Positions 22,119-35,445 are shown, counted from the first letter of the stretch. The stretch: DNA of 64,000 nucleotides from Pleurodeles waltl (GCF_031143425.1 NC_090437.1:1178656863-1178720862), one strand, 5' to 3'. Notes: generated by a model not told the origin, from the sequence alone. Made by a program: numbers and translations.

Positions 22119-24640
22119 TCTAGCCATGCCTTAGCGTGGTCTTTAATAGCATATCGAGATAATATCTTCAAATAGTACTTACAAGAAAAAAAAACTATCT
22201 GCTTTCTGAGACAACCACATTTTACACCTCATCCCTGGACTGGGGAATGTGCAGAAGAAACGAATTAGTGTGCTTAAGGGAAAGCTGGAAAGCTAGCAGC
22301 AGCAATTGGCAAATGTTTTTTTTCAAACTGGTAAGACAGTAAAACAAACAGCAACATTTCTAGAAAACATTCTTGGTACATTTTTAATAAAATGCTATGT
22401 TTGACAATATTTTTATTGTGCTTAATTAGTTAAATGCTAAGAAAATATATCTTGTTACCGATTCCTAGCAAAAGATCGAAAATTGTACGTTTTTCACTAA
22501 GGTCAATGCTTAGAGGCTCACTGAAAGCTAATTTAACTAATGTCAGCTTTATTATCTAATTATCAGTTTCATTCGACATTACAACTGTAGGCAGAGATAG
22601 GCATGTCAACTCTCCTGTACATTTACTAGGTTTTAACCTCAAATATAGGCCTGTGGCCCAGTGAGTATTTGCCGTTTTTAGGGTTGAGCACCCAATCTCT
22701 GTCCCTGTTGTAATCTCTCTTTGGGCTTTTAACCACGCCCATGCCACTCCTGTCACTTTCATTGGTTTTTTTCATTGCCTTTTAAAATCCGCTTGATTTG
22801 ATTATTGAAAGGCATGCATACGTCATGCCTTTTCCTGTGTTTAGCCCTCCTCGAGCGCACGGGCCAACTACTGAAAACATAAGAGGCTCCATGTTTTCAG
22901 CCTGGTTTCGGTACTACTTTTTCTTTTTATTTTTTCAGTCAGCACGCCCGCACTGTGTTTTACATAGCGCGATCTCGCTTGTTTTTGTTCTTTCAATTTA
23001 TGTGGCAAGAAAAGTTTGGTTAGGACTTTACAACGCTAATAGCTCTAACTCGAGCAAATGCGAAAAGGAAAATATGACAATTGGATTGTTTAAACAATTA
23101 CCATGTTTAAGGGAAAATACACGTGCATTGGAAACTGTTTATAAACGTCTGTTTAGGAACGTCTTAAATGCCAGGAATTTAAAAATGGCAGCAATGTTAA
23201 AAATATCCCGAGGCAGAGGTTAAAAAGGCACTTTTTCTACAGTGGTGTACATTACACATATCTTCATATTTACAAACACCAGAGGAACATTTTATGAAAT
23301 GAGAGACATGCTTTATAACAGGTTCAGTTATTGATGCACTCAGGTTCAAGATATAGAGACAGGTGATTTTGCTGTAAGTCCATACTAAATGACAAATAAA
23401 ATGCACCATTGTTGTGGATGTTAAAAGCCATGTGGCACCACCCACATATTACAAAATATGTGGCTTCATGGGGTTCAGTTGTGTTGTACCTGCAATGCAT
23501 TTAAAAAAAAGACTAAAGTTGCACATGGTAGTGAAAATCATTTTTATATACTAGATAGGTCTCCCCTAAAATGTGATTTGTGAGCACATAGGCTAGCTGC
23601 TCACTATTCCAAATGTGGCATACTACACATTGGGCATAGTGTGGACTCGCAACAAATAATTGTTCAAAACCTGTTTTCACTGTGCAGATATAACTGAATT
23701 TCAAGGAACAGGCCTAGCTAAGGTCATATTATATTTTGATAATTTTAGTTAACAGTAACTTTTAAAAAAGTGTACTCTGTGTTGTCTGAGACAAAAAGCG
23801 GGTTGCAACTTGCTTGTTTCCCAGCCCTGCTCAAGATATCCAACACACATCCTTGTTTGACTGCTAGCAAACCTGCTCCACGAGGAAACTGGCGTGAACT
23901 CTGGGTCCAGAAAGGCAGAAGTGGGGTGAAAAAGTAGCCAATTAGCAGGGGCTAGCCACACGTGAGGAGGCTATGAATAGCTGTCAAAACAAATAGCAGC
24001 TTTAAAAGTTCTTTTTTTTTGTGGCAATGCCAAATGGGGCTGGTAAGTAATGGTACTATTCATTCCTTGGGCCATCCCAGACATTCTGGCTCCAATTCCA
24101 GCAGGAGCAAAAGAATCTGTGTTGACCCTGAACGAGAGGAGGAATTATCATCCATTTTTAGAAGTGGCAAGTGGAGTTCCAGAGCTCCTTCATGTGGATG
24201 TTGGCAGTAGCCATCTTGTTCTAGAGTTTATAGGAAGGTTTGCAGTAAACCGATTGAGGAAGTGCTGCAAAAGGAGGTGAGGAATTTGTGACAGAATAGC
24301 TAGGATTGGATTGAGGGAATTCTCCAATCAATAGCTAATGCACAAGATAAGACTTGCACCTAATCACCAAAGCCTAAGGAAATTTCAGATGACAGAAAGG
24401 AAACATCTTGAAGAAAAACAGCTCTGCCTGACTGCTGGAAGATGCATACTTGAATACTCCCGAAATCTGCTGGCATACCAGTAACAGGAATACTCTTGAG
24501 GGGCCAAGTGGTTGATCTCCTATTTGCCTCTTTCAAGTCCACAAAGAACAGGACTTCTGACTCAAAGATGGACTATGCAAGAGCCTTGGCCGGAGAGGCT
24601 GCAACTTTAGACTCCTGCTCTGAGAAACTGCAGAAGTGAC
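22119..24640. other. Mostly unassigned sequence; promoter-like repeat piece near 22640-23220
   Basis: I recognise no coding domain. At about 22806-22830 a fold-back AAAGGCATG/CATGCCTTT surrounds ATACGT, preceded by a CATTGG box; the following 400 bases hold an open frame of 141 codons without recognisable similarity. This could be the start of an unidentified retroelement or another repeat. The rest (23220-24640) shows nothing I can name. Confidence 0.4.
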
Positions 24641-24659
24641 CAAGAAAAAACTTTTGTAG

Positions 24660-25454
24660 CAGTTAGGGAAAAGTGGTTAGGACAAGAATATGCCAACTTT
24701 ATAAAAGTGGCATGTTCAGAATTGTGCCTTAAAACACAACTTTACCATTGAAGTTGCAATAATTACAATTCTTTAGACACCAAACTTGATATTCCTACTT
24801 GCATCCTCCTTAAAGAGGATGTTTAGTTACAATTTCTCAGACATCAAACATGAATTGTTATCTGTTCCCAACCAAAAGTTATCACTTATAAATGTAATAA
24901 GGTAACCCAATGTTATCCTATGGGAGATGTAGGCCTTGCAGGAGTGAAATTTAAGAGTTTTACTCTAACAGGACATGTAAAACTTAAAAGTCCATGCCCA
25001 GCTTTTCAAATATACTGACCCATGTCCTCTGGGCTATGTAGGGCCTACATTAGGGGTGTATTAAAAAGAAAGGTTTAGGCCTCAAAATGTTTATTTTTCC
25101 AGGTTGAAATGCCAGTGTCAAATGGCACAAACTGGCTGCTGTGGCAGACCTGAGACATGTTTAAAAGGCTACATAAGTGGGAGCCACAATCAGTATGGCA
25201 GGACCACCAGTTGTATTTAGTTTGCAGGCCCTGAGTATGTGTGGTCCCATTTTACAAGGGGCCAAAGAGTAAATGAAATGTGCCAATTGGATGTAACTAA
25301 ATTTATCATGTTCAAAGGAGGGAGCACAAGCACTTTAGGACTGGTTAGCAGTGGTAAAGTGCTTAGTCCTAAAAGACAACAAAGCCAGTTCAGAAAACAG
25401 AAGGATGAAGGTAAAAAATGTAAGAAGACCCTACGGAAAGGACCAAGTCCAACA
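24660..25454 (-). repeat. LTR fragment F, A superfamily
   Basis: Matches the high half of LTR A: GCCAACTTTATAAAAGTGGCAT, the TTATCCTATGGGAGATG block, GGACCACCAGTTGTATTTAG, TTAGCAGTGGTAAAGTGC, and a terminus AAGTCCAACA at 25454. Confidence 0.65.
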
Positions 25455-25474
25455 CTGTCCCATTGACTAACACT

Positions 25475-25665
25475 GGGTTACCTTATTACATTTCCTAAGT
25501 GATAACTTTTGATTGGGTGCAGATCAAAATATGGTATTTACACTCAAATGAATTTTAATTTAAAATCCTCCAAAATGATAGAGTTGAATTTTAAGTCATA
25601 ATTCTAAAATTGACACTTTTAGGAAGTTGGCATTTTCTTTTTCTAAACATTTGTACCCTCTGCCA
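25475..25665 (+). repeat. Inverted LTR fragment G next to fragment F
   Basis: On the minus strand this repeats part of fragment F: GTAATAAGGTAACCCAGTG corresponds to F's GTAATAAGGTAACCCAATG (about 24894), then comes a version of the AAGTTATCACTTA block and GAAAATGCCAACTT. F and G form an inverted pair separated by 20 bases. Confidence 0.6.
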
Positions 25666-25679
25666 GTGTATTGGGTCAC

Positions 25680-26420
25680 GAGCGTGAATGGTTCTGCTAT
25701 TGGGGTTTGTGAAGGCCTTCAAGACAGTAACACAAAAGACATAGGGTGTGGGCAGGATGATCTATCCTGCCAGGATGCATGGGGCTGAGCTGTGCCCTGC
25801 CCCACTTGCACTTCAAAGAGTTTGACTTCAACACACACAAAATGTCACCCCAGACATCTCACAGCCTTGAAAAGGGAAGAGATGAGCTTTGCAGAACCGT
25901 ACTTGGAGGTAACATAGGGAATTACCCCACTTCAAAGGCTGGCACCAGGTACTAATATTGGACCTTTAGTGTCACTCTTTAGTACACTTTACAGAAGAAG
26001 GACTTCCTTGCTCCAATAGGAATGCTGCTGCTTGAAGTCTTCTTTGCTCCCAAGAGGAATATCCTGCTGTTACCAGAGGTCTGCCTTCCTGCTTGAGCAC
26101 TGCTTTGATCCCAAGAGACCTTTTGTGCTGCTTGATGACAGCCCTGCTCTTTCATAAGAAAGCTGCTGCTTTCATCCTAGCTAACCTGTGTGACTCCAAG
26201 GTTTAGTTTGCTGACCTCCTCTCTGAACTACAGGGATGCAACAAGCTCCAGAGGCTGGTCTGCTACTGCCCAGATAATCTGATGCACTGGACCTGCCTGG
26301 TGTTGCAACTTCATTATCCTAGCCTCTGCTGGAGTTAGTTCCTGTTCCCCATGTGATTTCTCCTCAGGGTCTGGACCCTCTGGTGGCATCATTAGATCAA
26401 CTCCTGTAAAGAAAAGTGAA
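25680..26420. repeat. Unclassified dispersed repeat, second copy
   Basis: Similar to 18200-18660 over several hundred bases (shared milestones listed there). It ends against the L2-like LINE that begins about 26442. No protein domain is readable. Confidence 0.5.
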
Positions 26421-26441
26421 ATCCTAATGTTTTAGGCTTCC

Positions 26442-27440
26442 ATGACTATGAACAGAGCTGCATCATACAGAGCCCCAACCACCGCCCACTGCCGGAAAAT
26501 CAAGAACGCAAGGAAGGACACACTCCGGGAGAGCATCAAATCCTCTGCACACAACTCTAAGGAACTCTTCTCCGTCATCAACGAGTTCACAGATCCCCCC
26601 TCCGAAGTAACCAGCATCCCCCTGCTAAAGGACCTCTGTGACAAACTCGCCTTCTTTTTCCACCACAAGATCTAAAACATCCATAACAGCTTCCTCCCGG
26701 AAAATCCTGGCACCGGAACTTGTGACCGCCCAACTCACCCCAGAACCCACTCAGACCATCCACTGCTGGTCCACGCTCACCAGAGAGGAAACAGTCAACA
26801 TCATGAACATCAACCACTCCGGAGCCCCCTAGCACCCCTGCCTGCACCACATACTCATCAGAGCCAGAGCATCCATTGCCCCAAGCTCCGTAACACAATC
26901 AACTGCTAAATCAGCATGGGCACCTTCCCAGAGGACTGGAAACACACCGAAATACGCCCTCTCCTGAAGAAAACTTCAGTCCTCCCATCAGAACTAAAGA
27001 ATTTACGGCCCATCTTGCTGCTACCCTACCCTGCCAAAGTGCTGGAGAAAGCAATTAACGCACAACTACAGAATTTCATCAAGGCTAACAACTCCCTGGA
27101 CAACTCCCAGTCCAGCTTCCGCAGCAATCACAGCACGGAGACAGCACTCCTGGCAGCCACCGACGACATCCGATTACTCCTAGACCATGGCCACACTGCA
27201 GCACTCATCGTCTGTGACCTCTCAGCAGCATTCAACACGGTCTCCAACAGCACTCTGCGCACCAGACTCCACGACATAGGAATCCGTGGAAGAGCCCTGG
27301 AATGGAACCACTTCATCCTCTTTGGGAGGACGCAGAGGGTCAGACCCCACCCTACACTTCCAGACCCACAGGAGTCAACTGCAAAGTCCCCCAAGGATCC
27401 TCACTGAGTCCCACATTGTTCAACGTAGACATGCTCCAAT
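26442..27440 (+). pseudogene. L2/CR1-like LINE fragment b (linker plus reverse transcriptase)
   Basis: First segment: KELFSVINEFTDPPSEV and LCDKLAFFFHHKI, the linker that precedes RT in L2-type elements. From 26916: FPEDWKHTEIRPLLKK, LRPILLLPYPAKVLEKAINA, FRSNHSTETALLAATDDIRL, ALIVCDLSAAFNTVSNSTL and RTQRV. Catalytic-region Asp in CDLSAAF is present, but the sequence stops before the YADD block. The 3-prime part is missing, apparently displaced where LINE c begins. Frame changes separate the two segments. Confidence 0.85.
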
Positions 27441-27529
27441 TGGGTGAAAAAAGTGCTCATTCAAGATGACTTGTGACACAAAAAAAGTGACTGAGGACAA
27501 AATCTTCCTGCAGCTCCTCCTACTGCTGC

Positions 27530-28245
27530 TGCCTCTGCTTTAGATGAACTGAGAGCTTGTCTGACTCTCAGTTCATAGCCCTCCTCCACTCGCAGGCTCC
27601 TGCCTGCGCCTCATCCCTAGTGGCCATCTGCAAGTAAGTATCTTCTGTCTCTCTTTACTTCTGCCTTTCTTTTGTCTTTACTTCGCTTTTATTTTTCTGT
27701 CTCTTTTTCTTTTTTCCCTCTTGCCTCTTTTCCTCCTTATGTTCTTCCCGCACCGGGGCCACACCCTCTTCCCCAACGAAGTGCTTTTTTCAGCCCCCCC
27801 CACCTCCCAGCTGACCGGACCACCCCCTCCCTTCCCTTCTTAATGACGGCCACAGCGCTGTGAGAGGGCAACACCTCTGACTTCCTGGTCAGCATCTGTT
27901 TCCCTCCCCAGTGCAACTTCTGCTGCTTCTGCCTCTGCTTTGGACGAACTGGGAGCCTGCCTGACTCTAAGTTTGAGGGCCTCCTCCACCTGCAGACTCC
28001 TGCCTGCGCCTCATCCCTGGCAGCCTAGTGGCCATCTGCAAGTAATTATCTTCTGTCTCTCTCTGTCTCTCTTTACTCCTCCCTTTTACTTCTGCCTTCT
28101 GTTTTCACTTTTTTTTTATTTGTCTGTCTCTTTTTTCCCTCTTGCTTTTTCTCCCCCCGAGTTCCGGCCCTCCCACCTCCCAGCTGACCGGAACCTCCAC
28201 TTCCCTCCCCTTCTTAATGGGGGCCGCAGTGCGGCCATGCTGAAG
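27530..28245 (+). repeat. Two tandem 5-prime monomers of LINE c
   Basis: Unit 1 begins near 27530 and unit 2 near 27925. Both contain, in order, CTGCCTCTGCTTTRGAYGAACTG, CTCCTGCCTGCGCCTCATCC, AGTGGCCATCTGCAAGTAA, a long CT-rich tract with CTTTTATTT/TTTTTATTT, CCCACCTCCCAGCTGACCGG and CCCTTCTTAATG (R and Y are differences). Spacing is about 395 bp. Tandem promoter monomers of this sort are well known in mouse L1; finding them on an L2-like LINE suggests the units drive transcription. Promoter activity is inferred. Confidence 0.75.
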
Positions 28246-28249
28246 GCAT

Positions 28250-31240
28250 GCCAAAGGAGCTCCTGTACGCGCCTGGATCGCACCCAGTACCACAGACCCT
28301 GGTTCACACCCCATCCACTGGGTCGACACCAGCACGCTACGCATCCTCAACCCTGGAAGATCATCAGCCTGCCACCAAGCTGATCCAAGGAACACCCATG
28401 AACCTTTTTCTTGCCGCACCTGCTCCAGCACTCTCCAAGGACCATCCCATGATCCTGCACCAAGCTCGGACAGACACCTCGAGTGCATACTTCTCAACAC
28501 ACATGCTCCCTCTTCAGACACACAGTAGAAGTCTGGGACCTTCTCGATTCAACAGCCTCGGACATCGCCTTCTTCACGGAGACTTTGATCACCCCCACCG
28601 CTGCCCCAGACATCATCATGACCATCCCCGACAACTACAAAATCATCCACAAGTGCCGAGCCAACTGGCCTGGAGGAGGCAATGCCATAATCTACAAGAA
28701 CAACCTCCGTCTGACTACCACCTTCTAGTCACAGTCTCAGTCAATGCATGAGCACCTACACATTACCATATCTAGACCAATCCAAACACCTCCCTACATG
28801 GCACCCTCATCTACAGGCCACCTGGACCTAATTTCTGTGAAGACATCGCCAGCCTGGTCACCCCCGAACACTCACCTACTCTGACTACATCCTACTTGGC
28901 GAACTCAATTTCCACCTTGATACCCTCGATGATCCCAGCACCTCAAGCCTCCTGGACAACCTCACAACACTCAGCCTCAAACAAGTCATCAATGTCCCCA
29001 CCCACAGAGTCGGACACATTCTCAACCCTGTCTTGGGGAAAACATCACCATCTCCCACACCTCCGAACACCATTGGACCAGCCACAAGTCCAGCCAGTTT
29101 GCCTACACAAAGAACACCACATGCCACCACATCCCCGTCCCCCCAGCAGACGCTAGGGCAATGTCACAGAAGCACAGCTCACCGACGCTATCACCCACTC
29201 CCTCCCACCGGATGCAGCAGACACTAATGAAGCCGCAAGCATCCTACACTGCTGGCTGTCAGACTGCACAGACAAAGTATCCCCCCAAGGAAATCAGCAG
29301 GGAATTGTCAGAGCAAAACACCCAAGTGGTTTACACCAGACTTACAGAAATCCAAGCGTACCTGCAGATGATTGGAATGCAAATGAATGCTCATTAAATC
29401 CACGAAGACCGCACAGCCTACAAAAATGTAGTCTCCATGCGCCACCAGAACATCAAAGCTGCCAAAAAAGCCACCTTTCAAGCAAGCTCCAACACCAGCA
29501 CTCACAACAGCAAAGAGCTTTTCACCATTGTCAAAGAATTCACAATCCACGGGACAGACACCTCATCCATCTCTCCCTCCCAAGACATCTGCAACGACTT
29601 CACCACCTTCTTTCACAGTAAGATCCAGGAGATCTATGAAGGCTTCAGGAACCAAAGCTAACCAGCACCGCTCACCACCACAAAACTAGCACCCTACCAG
29701 ATACTGAACTCCTGGACCCCCATCACCATAGTGGACACCCAAAACACTGATGAACTTCAGCTGCTCGGAGCACCCTCAGACCCATGCCCTCATCACATCC
29801 TCAACTTGGCCAGCGCCTCCACAACACTGGAGCTCTGCAGATCCATCAACCTATCCTTCAAGACCGCCACATTCCTCTGAGACTGGAAACATGCCAAAAT
29901 CAGTCTGCTACTCAAGAAACCTACCACCGACCCTAGGGAGCTGAAGAACTATAGACCCATCTCTCTGCTCCCTTTCCCAGCCAAGATAACGGAGAAATCC
30001 ATCAACCAGCAACTCACTAGGTTCATCAAGAAAGATTGTATCCTAGGCCCTTCCAATCCGGATTCAGATGCAACCACAGCACCGAAACCACACTCTTAGC
30101 AGTCACCTACGCATCATACTGGACAGCAGAGGCACTGCTGCACTCATTCTCCTCAACCTCTCCTCTGCATTTGACACCATCTCCCACTCCACCCTCTGCG
30201 ACAGACTGCCTGATGCCGACATCCGAGACAAAGCCTTGAACTGGATCAGGTCCTTCATCACTGGAAGAACACAGAGGGTCAGACTACCACAAGGTACCTC
30301 ACTCAGCCTGACGTTTTTTGGAGTCTACATGGCCCCGCTCACTAAGATCACCAAGCAACACAAGCAGAACATAGTTTCCAACAATGACGACACCCAACTG
30401 ATCGTCTCCCTGTCTGAGGACTCTGTGCAAGCCAAGAGGAATGTCCAGAACCGGATGAGAGCAATCGTTGCCTGGATAGAGGCCAGCTGCCTCAAGTTCA
30501 ACTAATACAAGAATGAGAACCTCGTGATAGGTTCCACCCCTTCTGCCTGGAATGACTCCTAGTGGCCTACTGCTCTGGGTAACTCCTCTGCCCCCTTGAC
30601 CATGCGCGCAAACTTAGCATCATCCTGGACTCCTCTCTATCAATGACCCACCAAGTTATCACAGGGTCATCATCAAGATTCCACACCCTCTCTCTCCTGT
30701 GAAAGATTTTCAAATAGATTCCACCCACCTCAAGGAAGACAGTCATCCACGCACTCATCACCAGCAAACTGAACTACAGCAATGCACTCTATACCGGCAT
30801 TACCATGAAACTTCAATCAAGACTACAAAGAGTCCAGAATGCAGCATCCAGACTCATCCTAGACATCCCCTGACACAGCCGAATCTCCTCCCACCTCAAA
30901 GACCTGCACTGGCTCCCAGTCAACAAGCACATCACATACAAACTCCTGATCCACAACTTCAAGGCACTGCACAACATAGGACCAGCACACCTCAACCACC
31001 GCCTTTCCTTCTACATACCCAACAGACCTCTCAGTTCCTCTCAGCTCGCCCTTGCAGCGGTCCCTAGGATCCGGGAAAAGTACAGCAGGAGGAAGATCCT
31101 CCTCCTACCTAGCAGCCCAAACATGGAACACACTTCCCTTCAAGCTCAGGCAGACTGCATCATTGAAGCAGTTCAGGAAGGACCTCAAGACCTGGCTCTT
31201 CGACTGAGCAGCACACCTACATTCAACACCTTGAGACCCT
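28250..31240 (+). pseudogene. LINE c endonuclease-reverse transcriptase coding remains
   Basis: Endonuclease blocks: WDLLDSTASDIAFFTETLI (Glu of the APE-type site), PDNYKIIHKCRANWPGGGNA, YILLGELNFHLDTLDDPS and LKQVINVPTHRVGHILNPVL. RT blocks: LRIILDSRGTAALILLNLSS, AFDTISHSTLCDRL, GRTQRVRLPQG. The active-site block reads NNDDTQLIVSL: the usual YADD has become NNDD, keeping both Asp residues. The C-terminal part includes RVQNAASRLILDIP, LKDLHWLPVNKHITYKLLIH and FKALHNIGPAHL. At least three frame changes and several stops break it. Confidence 0.88.
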
Positions 31241-31270
31241 AAGGGTGATTAGCCATGCTTTACAAATCCA

Positions 31271-31292
31271 TGATTGATTGATTGATTGATTG
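31271..31292 (+). repeat. (TGAT)n tail of LINE c
   Basis: About five and a half TGAT/ATTG units directly after GCTTTACAAATCCA. This is the 3-prime terminal microsatellite of an L2/CR1-type LINE. Confidence 0.85.
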
Positions 31293-32349
31293 ACAAAATA
31301 CACAAGCAAATTCACAAACAGTACAAAAGCTGCCTGTTAGCTGTCTGGCACAGCATGAGACCCTGTTCATCCAGGGTAACTAGGAAGGATCCTCAGAAGT
31401 CCTGGGGAGGAGAAAAGACTGTGCTTCCAAGCCAATTAGAAAGCATTGACATTTCAACCCTGAGAGCTGCGTGGTAACTCAAAACCATCACAAAGTGTCT
31501 TCATCAGGACGTAGGGAGGGATGGGAAATAACGTAAATATTTAAAATAGAAAGACTGACAAAATGGGTCTGATCTAGTTGTAAGAATGCTATAAAAATGT
31601 GGAAGCTCACCAATAATCATTAACAATGAAAATTCCAACTACGCAGGATGGACGGCAGAATATCCCATCCAGAAAGCATTTATATCTGTACATAACTGAT
31701 GCATTAGGCTGCTATTGCTCTTTGAGCCATGGGGAGGTAGTGAGTCACTGAAAAAAAATTATACTATTTAAAGCTGCTCTTTATATTCAGGGGCAAAAAA
31801 TCAAAAAGGAGTATCTGAAATACAGCAACGTTTTCACGCTACAATAATGACCATCTGCAAAGCCCTTTCTGCTTTTCGGAGTCTACGCCACCATGATATA
31901 AGTTCTTTGTGCCAGACTTTGGGAAGGTTACTTTTCCAGTGGCCCTAGCTTGATCCCTCTATCCGGACTTTGCTCCATTGCGGTCAGAATTAACTTGTGA
32001 TTTTCCCCAGGGCTACCACGACCAGAAAACAACATGTAGCGCTTTCAAATACTTTGAAAGTGGATATCACCAGCTAAAGACTCAACAGAGTCAGTCAGAA
32101 TTCCCTTTCAATATTGAAACATTCTGGAATTTTGGAAGGCTACATTTATTTCACTCTATTCTACAAAGTTCAACTTTTACCATCACTTTCCAGCGCTTGT
32201 GTGTCCGTACATTGCACCCAAATTTGGATTACACTATTAACATACAATTAACAAGGGTACTCCTTCACTACACATATCTCACCAGGTGAACTGGGACCAC
32301 AGAGATGAACCTGTATAGTTCATATTTACTGTTGAACAGTTCTTACCTT
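31293..32349. other. Unassigned sequence
   Basis: No recognisable gene, terminus or repeated block between LINE c and LTR C. Confidence 0.5.
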
Positions 32350-34020
32350 GCGTTAGAAATTGTGTCTCTAGTTGGCAAAGGTATGCAGTATGTCCAAATA
32401 GGGAGCACAATACTAGTCAGGGTAAGTCAAATACACACCCTAAGTTAACCTGTGCTCACCCTCTGTTAGCGTGGCACAGAGCAGCTAGGCATAACTGAAG
32501 AGGAAATATGTAAAATATTTGTGCAACATTTAATTACAGTAACACAGTGAAAAAAACCACAAAAAGACTCCACAACAGTTCTAGAAAATAGGGAATATTT
32601 ATCTGAGCAGCACAACACCAAAATACCAAAAAAACAATAAGCAGACCTGGAGATATAAATTTGAATGAATAAATTGCAATGTAGTGCTTTAAAGTCAAAA
32701 GTGTTAAAAGACTGGGACGGAAGGCAGGCTGACTACAGAATCTACGTAGGGCCCACTGAAACAGTACCTTGGATGAAGCAAGCATTGGCCTCGAAGGCTT
32801 GATGCGTCGGTTCCAATCCACGCAATCGGGTAGATGCATCATCATCGAGGCTCCAGTCAGGTCCCACGTAGGTTTGGAAGTCCTCTCGATGCAAGTGATG
32901 CATTATCATCGAGCCGCACAGCAATGTCGTTGGATCGGCTCTGCGTCGTTGTTGAACCTCGCAGTCGGGTCCTGCGTTGTCGTCAGAATCTCACATTGAA
33001 GGGCACTGCAGCAGTTCTGAGCAGCGCAATGGCCTAAATGTGTTGTTTTCAATGAAAACTACCTGAAGAACCTACCTCTAAGGCCCAGGTCTGGATTGGC
33101 ACCTAAGGCAAGGAAAGACTCAGAGTTGGCAGAGTCTAGCAGCTGAAGTAAAATTGAAGGAAGTCTTTGATGGACATGAGATTTGCAGAACAGGGGTCAA
33201 GCCAACAAGCCTTTGGGGAACCCTGGGTTCAAGGTCCAGTCCTTCTCACTCCCAGGCAAGGAACAGGAGGCAGCAGGCCAAAACAGCAAAGCTGGTGGGT
33301 AATTGGCAATCTCGCCTAAAGCACAGCAAGCAGCAGGCATCAGACCAACACAGCAAAGCAGTTAGTAGAGTGGCAGCCCCTCCTGCAGCACAGCAGCTCT
33401 TCTTCCAGGCAGAATATCCTTGTGTCCTGATTTGGTGGGGTTTGGGGTCCAGTACTTATCCCCATTTGAGCCTTTAAAATGGGAGAGACTTCAAAGAGAG
33501 GCCTTTGAAGTGCACAACGTCACTGTTTTTCCTTCCCTGGCTCGAGACACTCTAAAGGGGATCATGGAGCCCTTTGTGTAGGGAGAGGCACACCCCAATT
33601 CAGGTGTAAGCATCAGCTCCTCCCTCCCATCTGGCCCAGGAAGACCCATCAGCCTGGTGATGGGCCATCAGGCTGTTTGTGTCACACACCGAGCTCCTTT
33701 TGTGTGTGACTGTCTATAGGGAATGCACAAAGCCCAGCTGTCGCCCAACAGAGATGAGTATTCAGAGACAGTCAGAGGCACAGAATAGTTAAAGTAAGAA
33801 AATGCCAACTTTCTAAATGTGGTATTTTCAGACTTAAAATTTAAAATCCAACTTCACCATAAGTTGTCACTTTGAAGTGTGAGTCCAGAGACACCGAACT
33901 CCTAATTTCTATTTTTCCCATTTGGGAATTACACTTAAAGGTTACTTCAAGGTAACACCAATGTTACCCTATGAGAGAGATGGGCCATGCAGTAGTACAA
34001 AACAAATGTAAAGGTTATTA
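32350..34020 (-). mobile_element. LTR C, diverged and truncated member of the A/B superfamily
   Basis: Starts GTTAGAAATTGTGTCTCTAG near 32352 and keeps the block order of LTR A: CTAGTCAGGGTAAG, a TTATCTGAGCAGCACAACACC-like A-rich block, CCAACTTTCTAAATGTGG, CCAACTTCACCATAAG and TACCCTATGAGAGAGATGGGCC. It loses similarity near 34020, so the high end is truncated. The middle is substituted by family-specific sequence with Gln/Ala-rich chance frames. Confidence 0.7.
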
Positions 34021-35440
34021 GAATGTTGTCATTTCTCTGCAGAAGCCAAATGTGCCTTTCTGCCAGCGTCCAGTGTAACCGGTGATGTTTGTATTGGTTC
34101 CAGGCAGTGGACAAAAGGCTTAGATGTGAGAGTGTTTTTCTTCCTTGAGCAGAATGGCCTGGGGTTGTGCCATCCCCTTCCCGAGCTTCAAAAAGTGCCT
34201 ACTCTATCACCGGAAGACATAACTCCATTTGTCTTCCTGGTCAGATTGGCTACAAAATCAGTGGTAAGGTGAGTCTGCCCCAGAATTTGTTTAGAGTGAC
34301 CACAGGGGAGTGTGTGCTCATTATCATAGTCATACCTCTAGGTGAGCACAGGAAGCTCTTACCACGGGACGAACGGTTCTGCCATGTTGGATTTAGATAG
34401 AGAAGGGCACTGTGGGATGGCTTACAGTAAAACACACAGGATGCTCTGCAAAAATGGATAGGGTCACCCCTCAGAAAATTTACTGCATTGGTTAGGGAGG
34501 TGGGTTCTCACCCCCCTCAACTAATACTCCAATGTCTTAGATTTCTCTTGCGGTCACATTCTAACAAAATGAAACATAGATACTTTTCACACAAAATAAG
34601 GTAATATCTTTGAAAAAGTTGAACTGAGTCACAGGTTTTCAGCTCTAAGATCTTCAAAGGAGGTCAGTAATGAAACTTAGGTTTGCAGTTGACATTGCCC
34701 CATTCTGCCAGAATAGACACAGAACCTGGGGACAGGGACAGAATTGCAAAGAGACTCACATGTATCAGTGGTTCAAAGTACACTTTCATCAAAAACACTT
34801 CAGTATCATTTTTGATGTGGTTAGCAATGCTCTGTTCATCAACACCTCACCTAATAAGTCAATAAATACACCAAAAGAGCAAGACTGAGGCTCAGTTAGT
34901 ATAGAGGTCTATGTCAGGCTACTAATGGCACCCTGAGAGTCTGGAACGAATATTAAAAGAGCTTAACTACAAGATCCTTGCAGAATTTTCTTTCCTCTAG
35001 GCCATATACAATGTTATGGTGGGTGGTTCTTTCCAGTCCTTTATAAACAGCTTTTACACCAGACACATGAGCTGTCGGATTCCTCTTGTAGATATCGTCC
35101 TTCTGAGATGACACTGACTTTGGAGCTCAGTAATCTTCTCGCCCTCACTGATGTGTGGATCTTGGCACCAATAGTCTATAAGAATTCCTGACAAACTGTG
35201 CAGGACAACTGAGGAATATTTATTTTTAGACTGACAAATCAATTTCTGAGTTTTTGGGTGTGAGGGAGGAGTCTACGTAACCGAACCTGCAGATTCCAGG
35301 TGTTAATTCCAGGAGCACTATCTGTTGCTGGCATGGGCCACTTCCAACAACAGTCTCTATTATAGAGATCCCCATCAGACAATGAATCATGTTTAAGGCA
35401 TTCTACCTTATACAGAATTCCTCGTAATGTGCTTGCCCAA
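34021..35440. other. Unassigned sequence
   Basis: No recognisable coding domain or repeat terminus. Confidence 0.45.
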
Positions 35441-35445
35441 GGTTT

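Larger units (their letters stand above)
27500..31292 (+). mobile_element. L2/CR1-like LINE c, nearly complete but mutated
   Basis: The order is 5-prime monomer region (27530-28245), endonuclease (about 28250-29050), linker and RT (29290-30505), C-terminal region (30820-31200) and a (TGAT)n tail ending at 31292. A short-period simple-sequence tail instead of poly(A) is usual for L2/CR1-type LINEs. Coding regions carry many stops and frame changes. I see no target duplication, and the left boundary is approximate. Confidence 0.85.

Noticed and set aside
22798..23223. 141-codon frame as a possible host gene
   Set aside because: No recognisable domain, no splice context, and it follows a fold-back typical of repeats. 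Left as unassigned.
28105..28521. 138-codon minus-strand frame over the LINE c 5-prime region
   Set aside because: Antisense to CT-rich monomer and LINE endonuclease sequence; no domain.
34870..34960. Possible tRNA-derived SINE start
   Set aside because: GGCTCAGTTAGTATAGAGG slightly resembles an A box, but no B box or tRNA fold follows.
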